From positions 48,789,535 through 48,853,534 of the forward strand of contig NC_134843.1 in NCBI RefSeq assembly GCF_965363235.1: 64,000 nucleotides of DNA, in the 5' to 3' direction. Every line of letters begins with the position of its first letter. Within the stretch, counting starts at the first letter, position 1. Made by a program: the position numbers and the translations under genes. The stretch is from Mytilus galloprovincialis. Lineage: Eukaryota > Mollusca > Bivalvia > Mytilida > Mytilidae. The notes beneath the pieces are model-generated. The model was not told where the DNA came from. It was given only the letters and a program-made list of their open reading frames with translations, and did no database searches. Of this stretch, positions 46,892-57,657 are shown in pieces.

Positions 46892-49800
46892 GTAAGATTC
46901 GTTTGTTTTCGTACTCATTCAATTAATCTTCATAGTTTTATATTGTCATTATTTTGCGAATAACGCAAATATGAATAGCTTCTTCACAGCAAGTACAGTG
47001 TAAAATAAAAATGAAAATAATAAAAACAATATGATAGCAATGCTTTAAAATCACGTATACCTATGCGTGTCTGACTGTATAATAACCCTTAATGAAATCT
47101 TGTGGAACGTTGATGGCATTTTATTTTTACATCTTTTAAATTACATTTACAAATTCCGATTTTGAACTTGTCAAGTTCGTGTTGTTTATTCTTTAGTTTT
47201 CTATGTTGTGTCATGTGTACTATTGGTTTTTCTGTCTTTTTCATTTTTAGCCATGGCGTTGTCAGTTTATTTTAGATTTATGAGTTTGACTGTCCCTTTG
47301 GTATCTTTCGTCCCTCTTTTAATCATGTTTATATCTTCTAATGTTAAAAATATTAAAAAGCATTGATTTTATCTATTTACTGAATACTCACAATGTCCTT
47401 CTTTTCTCACCTTGTGAACACCAATTCACGGCCGCTTTGTGTGAAGGTAGAGTTTTTTTCAACTTTTTAAAGGGTTAATTGTTGATTTTGTAGTTTTAAT
47501 AGTCGTTTCGTCGTCAACTACTTTTCTATCCCAAATTCATGTATTTGGTTTTTATGTTATATTTGTTATTCTCATTGGATTTTGTCTAATGCTTAGTCCG
47601 TTGCTGTGTGTGTTACATTTTAATGTTGTGTCGTTGTTCTCCTCTTATATTTAATGCGTTTCCCTCAGTTTTAGTTTGTTACCCCGATTTTGTTTTTTGT
47701 CCATAGATTTTCGAGTTTTGAACAGCGGTATACTAATGTTGCCTTTATTTGACATTATAATTTGACGTAAAGTTTGTATCCTTTATTTATTATAAATTAT
47801 TTAAAGACATTGTTAAATATGTAAGTCGTACATCATATAGTGCGGTGACAGAAGTGTAAAAAGTCGTCTAGATCGCGAGTTTAATCTCCCCAAATAACAC
47901 ACGGCTAAAATTGGTCTAAACTTAAAGACAAAAATGTCTTCTTTAGTTTTTGCCCTGTCGTCAGAATTTCGTACGGTCACTTTTTTCTAAAAAGTCGTTT
48001 TAATGACTGGTAGTATATTGGAGAGTTTCAACCCCCCTTTTTCAAAATGAAAAAAATGGGGATGTTTGCTTACATTTAATTGAAATAGTTTTTCCTGAAG
48101 CTATTTTTACATGTCAAAATATGCTATTCAGTATTTTATTTTCTTCTAATCTATAAAATTTGTGAAGTTCAGACTATTTAAAATTGAGGTAATTTTAATT
48201 GCAAATTCAGACTCAAACTTTAGTTTCTTCTTCATAGTAGTAATAAAAAAATTCCTATAATATTTTAAGCATATAGTATTTAATAAAACTAATAAGTGAT
48301 AAAAATTTCGGAACCAAAATATGAAAAAAAACTTAAGAAATCAATGGAAAAAGAATGGAGTAAAAATCTTCATTTCAACACGGAACTCAATCACTTGCCT
48401 TCCGTCACGTTTTGTGTATTAGTCAATAATTTGCTCTCAAATGATATATATGAAATTACTACCTTTTTCGCGATTATATACACATATTTTCAATTAAAGT
48501 GCACTGTTATATGCCATATACTTTGTTTGTATATGTTTATATTCTATGTTTTTTTGTTATAAAACATCAAATATACTTTGTCAGAAAAGTCTTATTGTAA
48601 AATCAAAATAATGACGGATAGTTTCAGTAAATATTACGTGATATGTCAAGTCCTTTGCAACTTGCTCGATTTAAGTCCAAAGAACAGACAAAAGTCGTTA
48701 AATTTTATGCAGTAAATAAAAAAATATGCTAAAAAACCTCGATTGCAATTTTAAGTCAGTTTACCAGTTTAGGGAAGTCGACTTTTGTATCTGCATTGCA
48801 TAAAAGATTGGATGAGGGGAACATCAAGATATTTCATGCGATAGCTGTTAATTTGAAGAACTCCGTGCAGGAAGCTTGACGACATACAATTATCTTACTG
48901 TTGTCCCTCATTTTCGGGTATTCAGTGTACACGTTCTAGAATGCAGTCGTTCATCTGGGGCGTTTGTATATTTTGTTGCAACAAAACATTTTAGAAAGAT
49001 AAAAAATACTCAAGTTTGAATCAGATGAGCGCATTAAAAATGTTTTATCCGTGTCAGATAATGTTAAAGTTGAAATAGTTTCCCGTCCATCTTTTTAACT
49101 TCAAGCACTCTGTCATTTTGGTTGCATTACAAAATATTTGCTTAAAACGAAAAAAAAAATCCAAACCCGTGGAAGCAGATATTTCAGAACACGATACTGC
49201 TTTTACTAATTCTATTTTGGCTATTGACAACGATTTAATGGTCATTCCTCATGGAACCGTTACTTGATAAATATAGATCATTTCTTCAGGCTAATTCTAA
49301 TTTAAAATATTCTACATGAAAAATGCAGTCTAAACTCATTTATTTCTATAGAAATTCAGTTGTCAAACAACTTCAACAACATATAACATATAACATATTA
49401 TTTAGTAGCAAATTAACTATTTTAGATGCCATATAAGCTTATAGTCAATTGAAAACTGACCTCAAAATCTCAATGTCAAACTGTAATAGACACAAATAAC
49501 GGACAGATATTTAATTCCGCTGCAAGTTTACTTAGAAAAGACATCGAAACTCCAAAGAAGACTACCCAACTTTGGATGAATTGTTTCTTCCTTCTTAATT
49601 CAGTCAATGCATTCGTATTTATTGCAATTCACTCTATGGTTACTCAATGAAAATGCATACAGCCAAGACTATTCTCATGAAATGGCACCAGAGAAATTGT
49701 GAAAATGCTAAGCAATTGTTGAGGCAATCTTTTTTATTTCACCCCTTTTCATTTAGGATTGGCTTTACAAATGTACCGTGAGTTTGGTTCAAAACACCTT

Positions 49801-52800
49801 GTTGAAACATTGAATGCCAATGGATTTTATGCTTCTTAAAATAAAGTGCGACGCTATCTAATGTGTTGCCAACCATGAAATTGAGCGAATTCAAGATAGT
49901 GTGTACTTCTCGTATGATGTTTCCCCAGCATCTTTGCAGACAAGCATATTGATGTCATCACACCTTCCTAAACCCCCTTATAGATCTCTGTTAAATCTTG
50001 GATGAATTGATAGGGATGGTTTGAAGCTGGTAATTTTTAGGAACAAATGTCTTCGGACTTCCTACAATACCTTGTCTGTACTTGTAAAGAAAAACTCAAA
50101 ATAACGTGTTTGCTTTGAGCAGAACCTTTCATGTGCAGACCTGTGGCCATGAGTGAAATGTGTAGAAATATTAAAACATGTCAAAATGTTAGAAATTATT
50201 ATAAATTAAGGAATGTATCTCCCTAATGCAAAGCTCTGATTCATTTCACTGATTTGGCTATACTTTTCGGAACTTTTGGATTATAGCTCTTCATCTTTAA
50301 TATAAGCTTTGGATGTCACATATTTTGGCCACGAGCATCACTGAAGAGATATGTATTGTCGGAATGCGCATCTGGTGCAGAAAAAATGGTACCGTTATTG
50401 TTATTGTGACAGTTGATGAAAATGAACATGATGGAGATAAGGGTTGATTTGGTATAAAAGCTTGTTGCACTGGTACACACGAATCTAGTCCTGAGGTTAG
50501 GGGATCGTTGGCCTTAAAAAGTTAAAACCCGCCACTATCTGTATGTGTCAGTTTTAAGATACGAGACGGTAATGCAGTGTTTGTCGTTTGTTTCTATATA
50601 CTATATTGGTTTCTTTATTATTTATTTTGTACATTAATCAGGCCGTTAGATTTTTTGTTTGTTTTACATTATTCGTTTCGGGAATTGAAGACTTTGCAGT
50701 ATGACTTTTACTCATTGTTGAAACCCGTACGGGTTCTATAATTGTTTTATGTCTCATTTGGTCTCATTTGGAGAGTTGTCTCATTTGCAATCATATCATA
50801 TCTTCTTTTTTTATATGGAATACTTTTGAAGTCTGTGGTACGTTGCAAGGGAAAAAAGGGGGGATATAGTTATAAAACCTATAATGTAATAGATAGTAAC
50901 CAGAGTTAATTACACATCAAAAGATAATACTATGGTAGCAGTAATAATTGTGAAGAAAAAAACAAAAAGCAACGAGTAGTCTATAAAAAAACCTGAAGTA
51001 TCCGCAAATTCAATTTGAGGTCATATTTGACTGTAGTGTTCTATGGCTTTGGTTTGATACCTCACCAAATATGATAGTTTAAAAAATAATTTTAAAGTAT
51101 TGTCCTGCATGACACTTGATTTTTACCTGAAATTGATATTTTTCTAAGGTTTAGGTGCTCTTAACATTTAATAGGTTGAAAACTTGATTTTTGAAGTTTT
51201 GTTTATATAACGTCGTTTTAGGACTTTTTTTGATAAAAAAAATCTCTATGATTAAGGTTTATGTATAAAAACAAACATTACTAAAGCCAGAATAGTATCA
51301 TTTGTATTTAGGTAGAGTTTAGAAATAGAAAAAAATGTCAAAATTGAAACCCACCCAAATTTTCACAAATTTTTACATATGACTTTTGACCTCAATTTAA
51401 AAAAAATGTGACCATATCAAGTCCTGACGACAGGAACATTCTTATAGTACATGATTTCCTCTTTCCAATGATATATTATGTAGGTGTGTGTTCGGTGGGG
51501 AGATTAAATTCCAAAAAATCTGCTTTCAGTCACCGCACTAATAGTCATAACATAAAAAATCAAAAACTGCAAATTGACACATACAATTTGTATCCTTAAT
51601 GTAAATTGTATCATGGTATTCACATTTATTTTGTGTATTTAACAGATAACTGTACAAACTGTTGGTATGGATGTGACCAAATGACCGGTAATTGTTCAGG
51701 ACAATGTAGCCATGGTCATTACAGTTACAAGTGTGAAAAGGAATGTCCGTCCTGCTATGATTGCAATAAGACTACTGGAGACTGTACTGCATGCCGGAAT
51801 AGACACTATGGATCTAAGTGTGAATATAAATGTCCTGAACATTGTATGGTTGGATGTTACATTTCTGGAAAATGCTATGTTTGTAATGAAGGCTATTGGG
51901 GGACATTCTGTAATCTTACATGTCCTTCGCCCCATTGCAGAAATGGATGCGAAAGATATACTGGAAATTGTACAGCCTGGGGTTGCTACGGTGGATTCTG
52001 GGGAAATGAATGCAACAGAACTTGTCCTCAAAACTGCTGATACCCTGATGGTAACGGATTTTGTCATCAACCACACGGTACGTGTCAGACATGTGAATCG
52101 GGATACAGTGGAAGCAGATGCACTGAACGATGCAATTACGAAAAATGCAGTTTGTGTCAATTTGATGTGACCACCTGTTACAATTGTGTTGATGGATGGC
52201 ATGGAGACCATTGTGATAAGAAATGCCCTTCTCATTGTAGCACGAAAAGTTGCTTGCAGCATACTGGAAAATGTCGCAAATGTCAAAATGGATTTTACGG
52301 TCCATACTGTGATGGCATGTGTCGCACCACATGTGACACATGTTCTGATGCCTTTACATGTGACACGTGTAAACCTGGTTTTCATGGTGAAAATTGTCAA
52401 GAATTGTGTGAAAACAATTGTAAAACCTGTCGGCGTGACGGAAAATGCAAAACGTGTAAGAATGGATACTTTGGTGACGGGTGTAGTTGTCGTATTTCGG
52501 AATGTACCAATGTCACAAATGACTTATGTACTGATTGTAAAAAAAGTATTGGTTGGTATCCACTTAAAAACGGTTGCTGCCCTTGCAGCGAACATTGCAT
52601 ACGTAATAACAATGGGCCACTTTGCAATCAGACGGGTTGTATAAATGGATGTGCAGAAAAATACTATGGTGATCACTGCATAGAAACTTGTAGCGATAAT
52701 TGCGCCGAAGGTAATTTTTCAGCTTGTAATAATGAAACGGGATCATGCGAGAAGGGTTGTAAGCATGGCTGGCATCTTCCAATGTGTGACTTCAATTGTT

Positions 52801-54552
52801 CCTTACACTACCCTCACTGCAAAAATTGCCATGAATATACGGACAGAAATAACGAGAATCCACGAGCTACTTGCCATATATGTAAATCTGGACATTATAG
52901 CGAATTTCTTACAAGTTTCTGTAAACCTTGTGAAAACTGTATTGACGACGAATGTGATGGTGCAATAGGTTTCTGTACTAAAGGTTGTCGTCAGGGTTGG
53001 TATGCCAAAAGAACTAGGTATCTTTGCGAAAATTATTGCAGTGAAAATTGTGCTGATAGAATGTGTGACGGCATAGGTGGTGCTTGTATAAATGGTTGTG
53101 GCCTAGAGTTTTATGGGAAGCACTGCGAAACGGAATGTCCTAAAGAATGTCTTAGTGCTACATGTAAAAATTCGACTGGAGACTGCACGATTGGTTGTAA
53201 TCTAGGATTTTACGGATACAGATGTAATTCTACATGTCAATCAAGATGCGGTCACCAAGGATGTAATCAAGAAAATGGTCACTGCAAAGGTACGGATAGT
53301 TCATTCATTTTATGTTTATCCCTATGTGTACTAAGCTCCACTTTTATCTAAAACGACTTGATATCGTGCAAAGAAGATATGATACCAACTGGAATGCTAA
53401 TATAACAAAACAAATCGAACTCCAAGAAAAATTCATAACAGAAGGTTCTTTATCAAAATGCAAAATCAAAGCTCAAACACATTAAAACGAACATAAAACA
53501 ACTTTTATATTCCTGACTTGGTTAAATGTCCTCGACCACAACATACATTTATCAGGTCAAGAGCAATAACTCCAATGATTCAATTTTCTTTTAAACTTTT
53601 TCATACAAATCCGGCAACAAGCATAAGCGTGTACATATTTTAAATAAACATTACTAGTACTCCTGTCAAAAAGGTTGATCGACGCTGATAATCGATCCAA
53701 GATTTGTAACGACAAAGCTGTGACATAAATTTCATAAAAAGTTTAAAATTTAGGAGCCCTTGAAAGCTCTTAAAGAGCTTTTTTTTCTTTGCCATTTTAC
53801 ATTTCATGTCACATTACTCACGAAAACGAGTTGATCGGCGCTGAATATTGAATTTATCCAAAACTGCCCAAAAAAAAAATTTGGATGTAAATTCATGAAT
53901 ATCGGATATGCAAAATTGTGATCGCTAACTATGTGTTTTTTTTTCATAATTATTTACATTTCTACATTTGCAATTTTTTTTAGACTTCTTTGTAAATATT
54001 ATCTACAGCGAATCAAGTTGTATATATTATATCTATAATAATCTTTGCTTTAATTTTAGTTTACACTATTTTTTAGAAATATCATTTACACTGAGATCAA
54101 CATGTTTTCTATTAAATGTAACACTAGTATAGTATAGTATTGAACACACAATATACTTGTACTTTTAGAATAAACAGTAAATTACAGGACAGACTATGAA
54201 ATCCTCCATCACATATAACTGACATCTACTACTATAATTACATGAATTATGCCCTAGCTCGTCCGGGATAGATTGAAATTATAAATTATATAAACCTGTT
54301 CTGGTCCACAAGAGACAACGTAAGATTGGGGTAATTGTTATGTTTCTTTCATTTTACTACAATATGTGTATTCTCTTTGCAGACTGTATTAGTGGCTTCT
54401 ATGGTAACCAATGTAGACAGAAATGTAACAGTACATGTGAATCCGGTTTATGCGACTTCATTACTGGGTTCTGCTTGCATGGTTGTACGAGTGGTTGGGA
54501 AGGGGTATTTTGTGAAGGTGATTACATCAAAACTGAGTGCGTTAGCAAATGA
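46777..54552 (+). CDS. Secreted multi-EGF (MEGF/SREC-like) protein with in-frame TGA
   Basis: Exon 1 (46777-46891) encodes a signal peptide (about residues 1-24) and leaves in phase 1. Exon 2 (51646-53289) is a single 1644-base exon of EGF-like repeats with cysteines and glycines in the G-x-C-x3-C...GF/Y-x-G-x2-C order. Exon 3 (54385-54519 or to the stop at 54552) adds another repeat. Phase 1 borders agree. Such proteins (MEGF10, SREC, nimrod-like) act in cell-surface recognition or as secreted matrix factors. No transmembrane segment is seen in the window, so the gene either ends at 54552 or continues. A TGA at 52038-52040 interrupts the otherwise open frame. The gene is therefore either a pseudogene, a variant allele, a sequence error or, less likely, a recoded TGA. 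Confidence 0.8.
47170..47325 (+). repeat. Family D retroelement tail
   Basis: It shares tagccatggcgttgtcagtt and ccctttggtatctttcgtcc-type strings with 30985-31075. Confidence 0.6.
49600..49950 (+). pseudogene. Transposon protein remnant
   Basis: Broken frames encode LALQMYREFGSKHLVETLN and, after a stop, VRRYL. I recall similar wording from proteins of mollusc transposons; the family was not checked. Stops and shifts show that it is dead. Confidence 0.4.
50322..50402 (+). repeat. Dispersed repeat, family A'
   Basis: It reads ggccacgagcatcactgaag to aaatggtaccgtt and matches 36113-36187. Confidence 0.6.
50590..50815 (+). repeat. Dispersed repeat, family B
   Basis: It contains ggccgttagattttt, ctcattgttgaaacccgtac and agttgtctcatttgcaatca. 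Confidence 0.6.
51646..53289 (+). CDS. EGF gene exon 2 (about 14 EGF-like repeats, in-frame TGA at 52038)
   Basis: The acceptor gtgtatttaacag is only 108 bases from the right end of a transposon. The frame is open before and after the TGA, with the cysteine pattern continuing across it without a shift. The donor is AAAG|GTACGG. Confidence 0.85.
53410..53530 (+). repeat. Dispersed repeat, family E (diverged)
   Basis: It shares atcaaagctcaaacacatta and tatattcctgacttgg with the other copies. Confidence 0.5.
54385..54552 (+). CDS. EGF gene exon 3
   Basis: The acceptor tattctctttgcag begins a codon-phase-compatible repeat (GFYGNQC, GFCLHGC, GWEGVFC). A donor GAAG|GTGATT at 54519/54520 is possible; otherwise the frame stops at 54552 after TECVSK. 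Confidence 0.75.
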   Translation, partial: CISGFYGNQCRQKCNSTCESGLCDFITGFCLHGCTSGWEGVFCEGDYIKTECVSK

Positions 54553-54684
54553 TTAGATAGAGTAGCATTTCTTCAAATGCGTGTTTGTACATTTTTGGCA
54601 CTGCTGAACAGTTTCAACTGAAGATGACATAATATGCTCAATATTCAATCAATATACCCAACACCAATTCGATACGATATATAT

Positions 54685-55015
54685 ATATAAAGAAGATGTG
54701 GTATGATTGCTAATGAGACAACTCTCCACAAGAGACCAAAATGACACAGAAATTAACAAATATAGGTCACCGTACGTCCTTCAACAATGAGCAAAGCCCA
54801 TATCGCATAGTCAGCTATAAAAGGCCCCGAACTGAAAATATAAAACAATTCAAACGAGAAAACTAACGGCCTAAATTATGTACAAAAAAAAAGAACGAAA
54901 AACAAATATGTAACACATAAACAAACAACAACCACTAAATTACAGGCTCCTGACTTAGGACAGGCACATACAGAATGTGGCGGGGTTAAACATGTTAGCA
55001 AGATCCCGACATTGG
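54685..55015 (-). repeat. Dispersed repeat, family B (long reverse copy)
   Basis: This is the longest family B copy. It runs from agaagatgtggtatgattgc to gtggcggggttaaacatgtt, the complement of the aaccccgccacattc region also seen near 2333. It marks host DNA just left of the Polinton. Confidence 0.65.
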
Positions 55016-55019
55016 AAGT

Positions 55020-55848
55020 GATACAGTATTTCCATGATAAAACATACATTTGATAATGCATTTTAGTAAATAATTGATAATTTACTAGTAGTAGTGTAGT
55101 ATCACTGAACACCCAAAGCCCCTTGAGTGTGAGTGCATAATTATAACCCCCACCCCTTTTCAAATGGGGCCCTAAATATGAGGGGGTTATAAAATATTGG
55201 GGTCAAAGTTTTTTTTCTTTTTAAAAATAAGAAGGGGTTATAAATATTTTGAGGTGAAAGTGTAAGCACTTTATAAATGTTCACTTTTTAAACACTCTAA
55301 TAATACACTGATGCAATGCGAACCTTCACACCCTATTTTGAATAACTGTCACTCCTTATAGATTTACACTTAAAAGCATTAGCTACATAAACAGATGTTT
55401 TAACAAACAAAAAGAGATAACTATATCTGGTTGCAATGTCGAACATACTTTCGAAAGAAAGGAGAACTGTAAGTAAATGTTAAAAGAATCCAACATATCT
55501 TTCAATTGATGCATGCTTCGGTTATTTTTAATGATGTACCTTTTTTTATTATTTGAAGGTTCAATTTTTACCAGGAGAAGAAATAAAGAAAACACATCAC
55601 TTGATAGCTTGGTCCTTTGCATACCGACAAGCAAGGAAAGGTCATTGGATACAGTTTGCAATTGATCACCATCGTTTTAAAAGACGTATTCACACGACTG
55701 AGACGATAATTACACCTATTTTGTCTCCAGAACATAGATTGAAAATATACAACTTAATTACATTTAATATACACCATACACACTATAACCCCAAAAATTT
55801 AGAATAATAGTTTTTACCATCATTGTGACACTCCCAGTATTTAAATAG
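55020..55848. other. Left border region of the Polinton, no firm gene
   Basis: A plus frame at 55553-55807 (84 codons, no ATG start) and an overlapping minus frame have no recognisable content. Facing copies of ataaccccc occur near 55138 and 55181. The terminal repeat probably lies here. Confidence 0.4.
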
Positions 55849-55856
55849 TATAAAAT
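55849..55856 (+). promoter_or_regulatory. TATA box of the CARD-PC4 gene
   Basis: The string tataaaat stands 63 bases before the ATG at 55912. This spacing is nearly the same as for the next gene. Confidence 0.6.
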
Positions 55857-55911
55857 CACTGTTAAAAGTTGTTCACGACATCAGTTTCAGTGAAACAAAG
55901 TTACTGACAAC

Positions 55912-56730
55912 ATGCAGAAAGAACACAAAGATTCTCTTCAGCGTAATTACGTGAAATTGGTTAAAGAAACGCCGGTGGATGTTGTAACAGACCATCTATA
56001 CCAGGCTGGAATACTTACTGACGAATTGAAGGAAGATATTTTACAACAGTCGAATTCGTATTCAAAAACTAGACAGCTGATATCTACTATTCAGAGAAGA
56101 GGTGCACAAGCATTCGAAAGTTTTTGCTCTGCTCTTACTTTAGAGGGAAAATCAAATCTGGTTAATCTTTTGAAAAGTTCAATAACTGATACTTCAGGAG
56201 TGAGCAAAAATCGATGTATGTTACCTATAGGTGGAGACATATTTGTTGTTCCTAACGAATGGTGTGATAAATTGTTGATCCATATTCGTAAATACGAGAA
56301 AAACTCCACAGGTGCTTATATTCCAACCAAAAAAGGAATAGCTTTGAATTTACCACAATGGGTGCTTTTGGAAATGTATGCTAGTGACATAGATGATGCT
56401 ATAGGTCAGATGATTGATGATGTTGACGGAAATCCCGAAATGACATTTCATCTTGGTAAAGGTGTGTACGTTACTGTGAATAGAATATATCCAACCGTAG
56501 ACGTGCGACAGCGTTGGATGATTCCCAATTCAAGCCAAGTTGTTCCAACAAAGAAAGGTATTTCTTTAACATACGATAAGTGGGAAGCTCTTAAAGGAAC
56601 ATTTACTGAAGTAAGACAGGTTGTACCAGAACTGGAAAACATTGTTCCTTGTATTTTAGGAGAAGATCACCAAGTACAAGAGAGCATGTTAAACTGTTCA
56701 AGTTGTAATCCATTCGGGGAAATTTTGTAA
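55912..56730 (+). CDS. CARD domain fused to two PC4-like domains (Polinton accessory protein)
   Basis: The product has 272 residues, no intron and an ATG start. Residues about 5-92 read as a CARD (death-fold) domain: helices with VVTDHLYQAGILTDE, then RRGAQAFESFCSAL, the typical closing signature. Residues about 105-168 and 176-242 read as two PC4-like domains, the single-strand DNA-binding fold of transcription coactivator p15. Both have the TKKGI-x-L-x4-W core, followed by a D-I-D-D-A-type helix in the first. The C-terminus has a C-x2-C. CARD domains mediate caspase and innate-immune adaptor assembly, so a role in altering host cell death or immune signalling is possible. The PC4 part would suggest DNA binding or transcription control. 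Both roles are inferred. It is not part of the usual Polinton core. Confidence 0.75.
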   Translation: MQKEHKDSLQRNYVKLVKETPVDVVTDHLYQAGILTDELKEDILQQSNSYSKTRQLISTIQRRGAQAFESFCSALTLEGKSNLVNLLKSSITDTSGVSKNRCMLPIGGDIFVVPNEWCDKLLIHIRKYEKNSTGAYIPTKKGIALNLPQWVLLEMYASDIDDAIGQMIDDVDGNPEMTFHLGKGVYVTVNRIYPTVDVRQRWMIPNSSQVVPTKKGISLTYDKWEALKGTFTEVRQVVPELENIVPCILGEDHQVQESMLNCSSCNPFGEIL

Positions 56731-56739
56731 ACAGCTGTG

Positions 56740-56747
56740 TATAAAAG
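56740..56747 (+). promoter_or_regulatory. TATA box of the membrane PC4 gene
   Basis: The string tataaaag lies 61 bases before the ATG at 56801, just after the stop of the CARD-PC4 gene. Confidence 0.6.
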
Positions 56748-56800
56748 CATTGACTTCGTGTTATATTGTCATTAGGTCTTTTACTCGTTCGGGAAACAAC

Positions 56801-57325
56801 ATGATGTCAAGAACAGTATCATGTGAGACTGGATTAGTTGATAAAACTGAGATGCCACCTATAACGTTTTCTATGGGAGGTAGAATACCATCTCAGTCAA
56901 GTGTGGTTTCAAATATATCGTCAATATATGAAAAATACACCATGCATATAAACATTATAAAATGGACTGGAGTCGTTGTTCTACTGGCATTAATGTCTAC
57001 AAGTTTAGCTTTGACCAGTGGAATGATTAAGAATAGTGCGCATTATAACTATACAGACTGTAAAAAGATCAAAGGAGCAGAAGATTATCAGAGCAGTGGA
57101 ATCAACAACATATCATGTGGATATCTAAAACAGTTTGATTTACCAGAACAATATAAAGTGACTATCTGCACCCACCAAAAACAAGTTTGGATAGGTATTC
57201 GACATTTCATCGGAAATATAACAAGTGGCATATTTTTAAACAAAAGACAATGGAATTACCTACTGAGAATAAGATCAACTATTAACCAAGCCTTGAAAAG
57301 AGCCGACAATGTGAACAGATCATAG
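56801..57325 (+). CDS. Membrane protein with PC4-like C-terminal domain
   Basis: The frame has no upstream ATG, so the double ATG at 56801 is taken as start (174 residues). Residues about 52-76 form one transmembrane segment (VVVLLALMSTSLALTSG). The N-terminal part is Ser/Thr-rich. The C-terminal part (about 114-166) ends GIFLNKRQWNYLLRI..INQAL, which follows the G-I-x-L-N-x2-Q-W core of PC4. Two cysteines and N-x-S/T sites lie between the membrane segment and the PC4-like part. With this arrangement the PC4-like domain could be outside the nucleus or even lumenal, which would be odd for a DNA-binding fold. I know of no described protein like this; the PC4 call is moderate. Confidence 0.6.
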   Translation: MMSRTVSCETGLVDKTEMPPITFSMGGRIPSQSSVVSNISSIYEKYTMHINIIKWTGVVVLLALMSTSLALTSGMIKNSAHYNYTDCKKIKGAEDYQSSGINNISCGYLKQFDLPEQYKVTICTHQKQVWIGIRHFIGNITSGIFLNKRQWNYLLRIRSTINQALKRADNVNRS

Positions 57326-57368
57326 ACAACAGCAATTATTTATACATATATTAGTTTTTGGTTTAAAA

Positions 57369-57374
57369 AATAAA
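57369..57374 (+). terminator. Polyadenylation signal AATAAA
   Basis: It lies 44 bases after the stop of the membrane PC4 gene and is followed by a T/GT-rich stretch, as expected of a cleavage site. Confidence 0.55.
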
Positions 57375-57551
57375 CTTATCTAGAATATGTATCAAGTCTT
57401 TTTTGTTTTTTTTTTGTTTTTGTTTTTTGTTTTACTGTGTATAAACACAAGAAATCAAAATCATTCTGAACGGTTTTCATGCATATAGCAGTAAATATCA
57501 TAATGCCGCATTGGAAGTAATTCTCAATAATGGCTAAAAAACGAAAAATGA

Positions 57552-57553
<2 letters not shown>

Positions 57554-57583
<30 letters not shown>
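57554..57583 (+). repeat. (CA)n microsatellite
   Basis: Fifteen CA units stand between the accessory genes and the integrase. Confidence 0.9.
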
Positions 57584-57587
<4 letters not shown>

Positions 57588-57657
57588 GCAATCAATTAAC
57601 ATTTGAAGAACAAATGTGTTTAAATATCCAACTTACTTTAAAATATCTTTAGTCAGA

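Larger units (their letters stand above)
47840..51538. mobile_element. 3.7-kb TIR transposon in intron 1 of the EGF gene
   Basis: The ends are diverged inverted repeats of about 150-200 bases. Both begin gtgcggtgac, share tttaatctcccca at 45-60 bases in, and a cgtcag plus ggtcac block further in. TA borders both ends. A decayed coding region is inside at about 49600-49950. Other repeats (50322, 50590) are nested in it. Confidence 0.7.

Noticed and set aside
51712-52170. 152-codon plus frame overlapping the EGF exon, and a similar one at 52186-52644
   Set aside because: Shifted readings of the EGF repeats; the cysteine spacing is only in the main frame.
51696-52400. Long minus-strand open frame (234 codons) opposite the EGF exon
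   Set aside because: It mirrors the cysteine- and threonine-biased codon use of the plus-strand EGF repeats and has no domain of its own.
55553-55807. 84-codon plus frame at the Polinton left side
   Set aside because: Starts without ATG and has no recognisable content; kept only as part of the border region.
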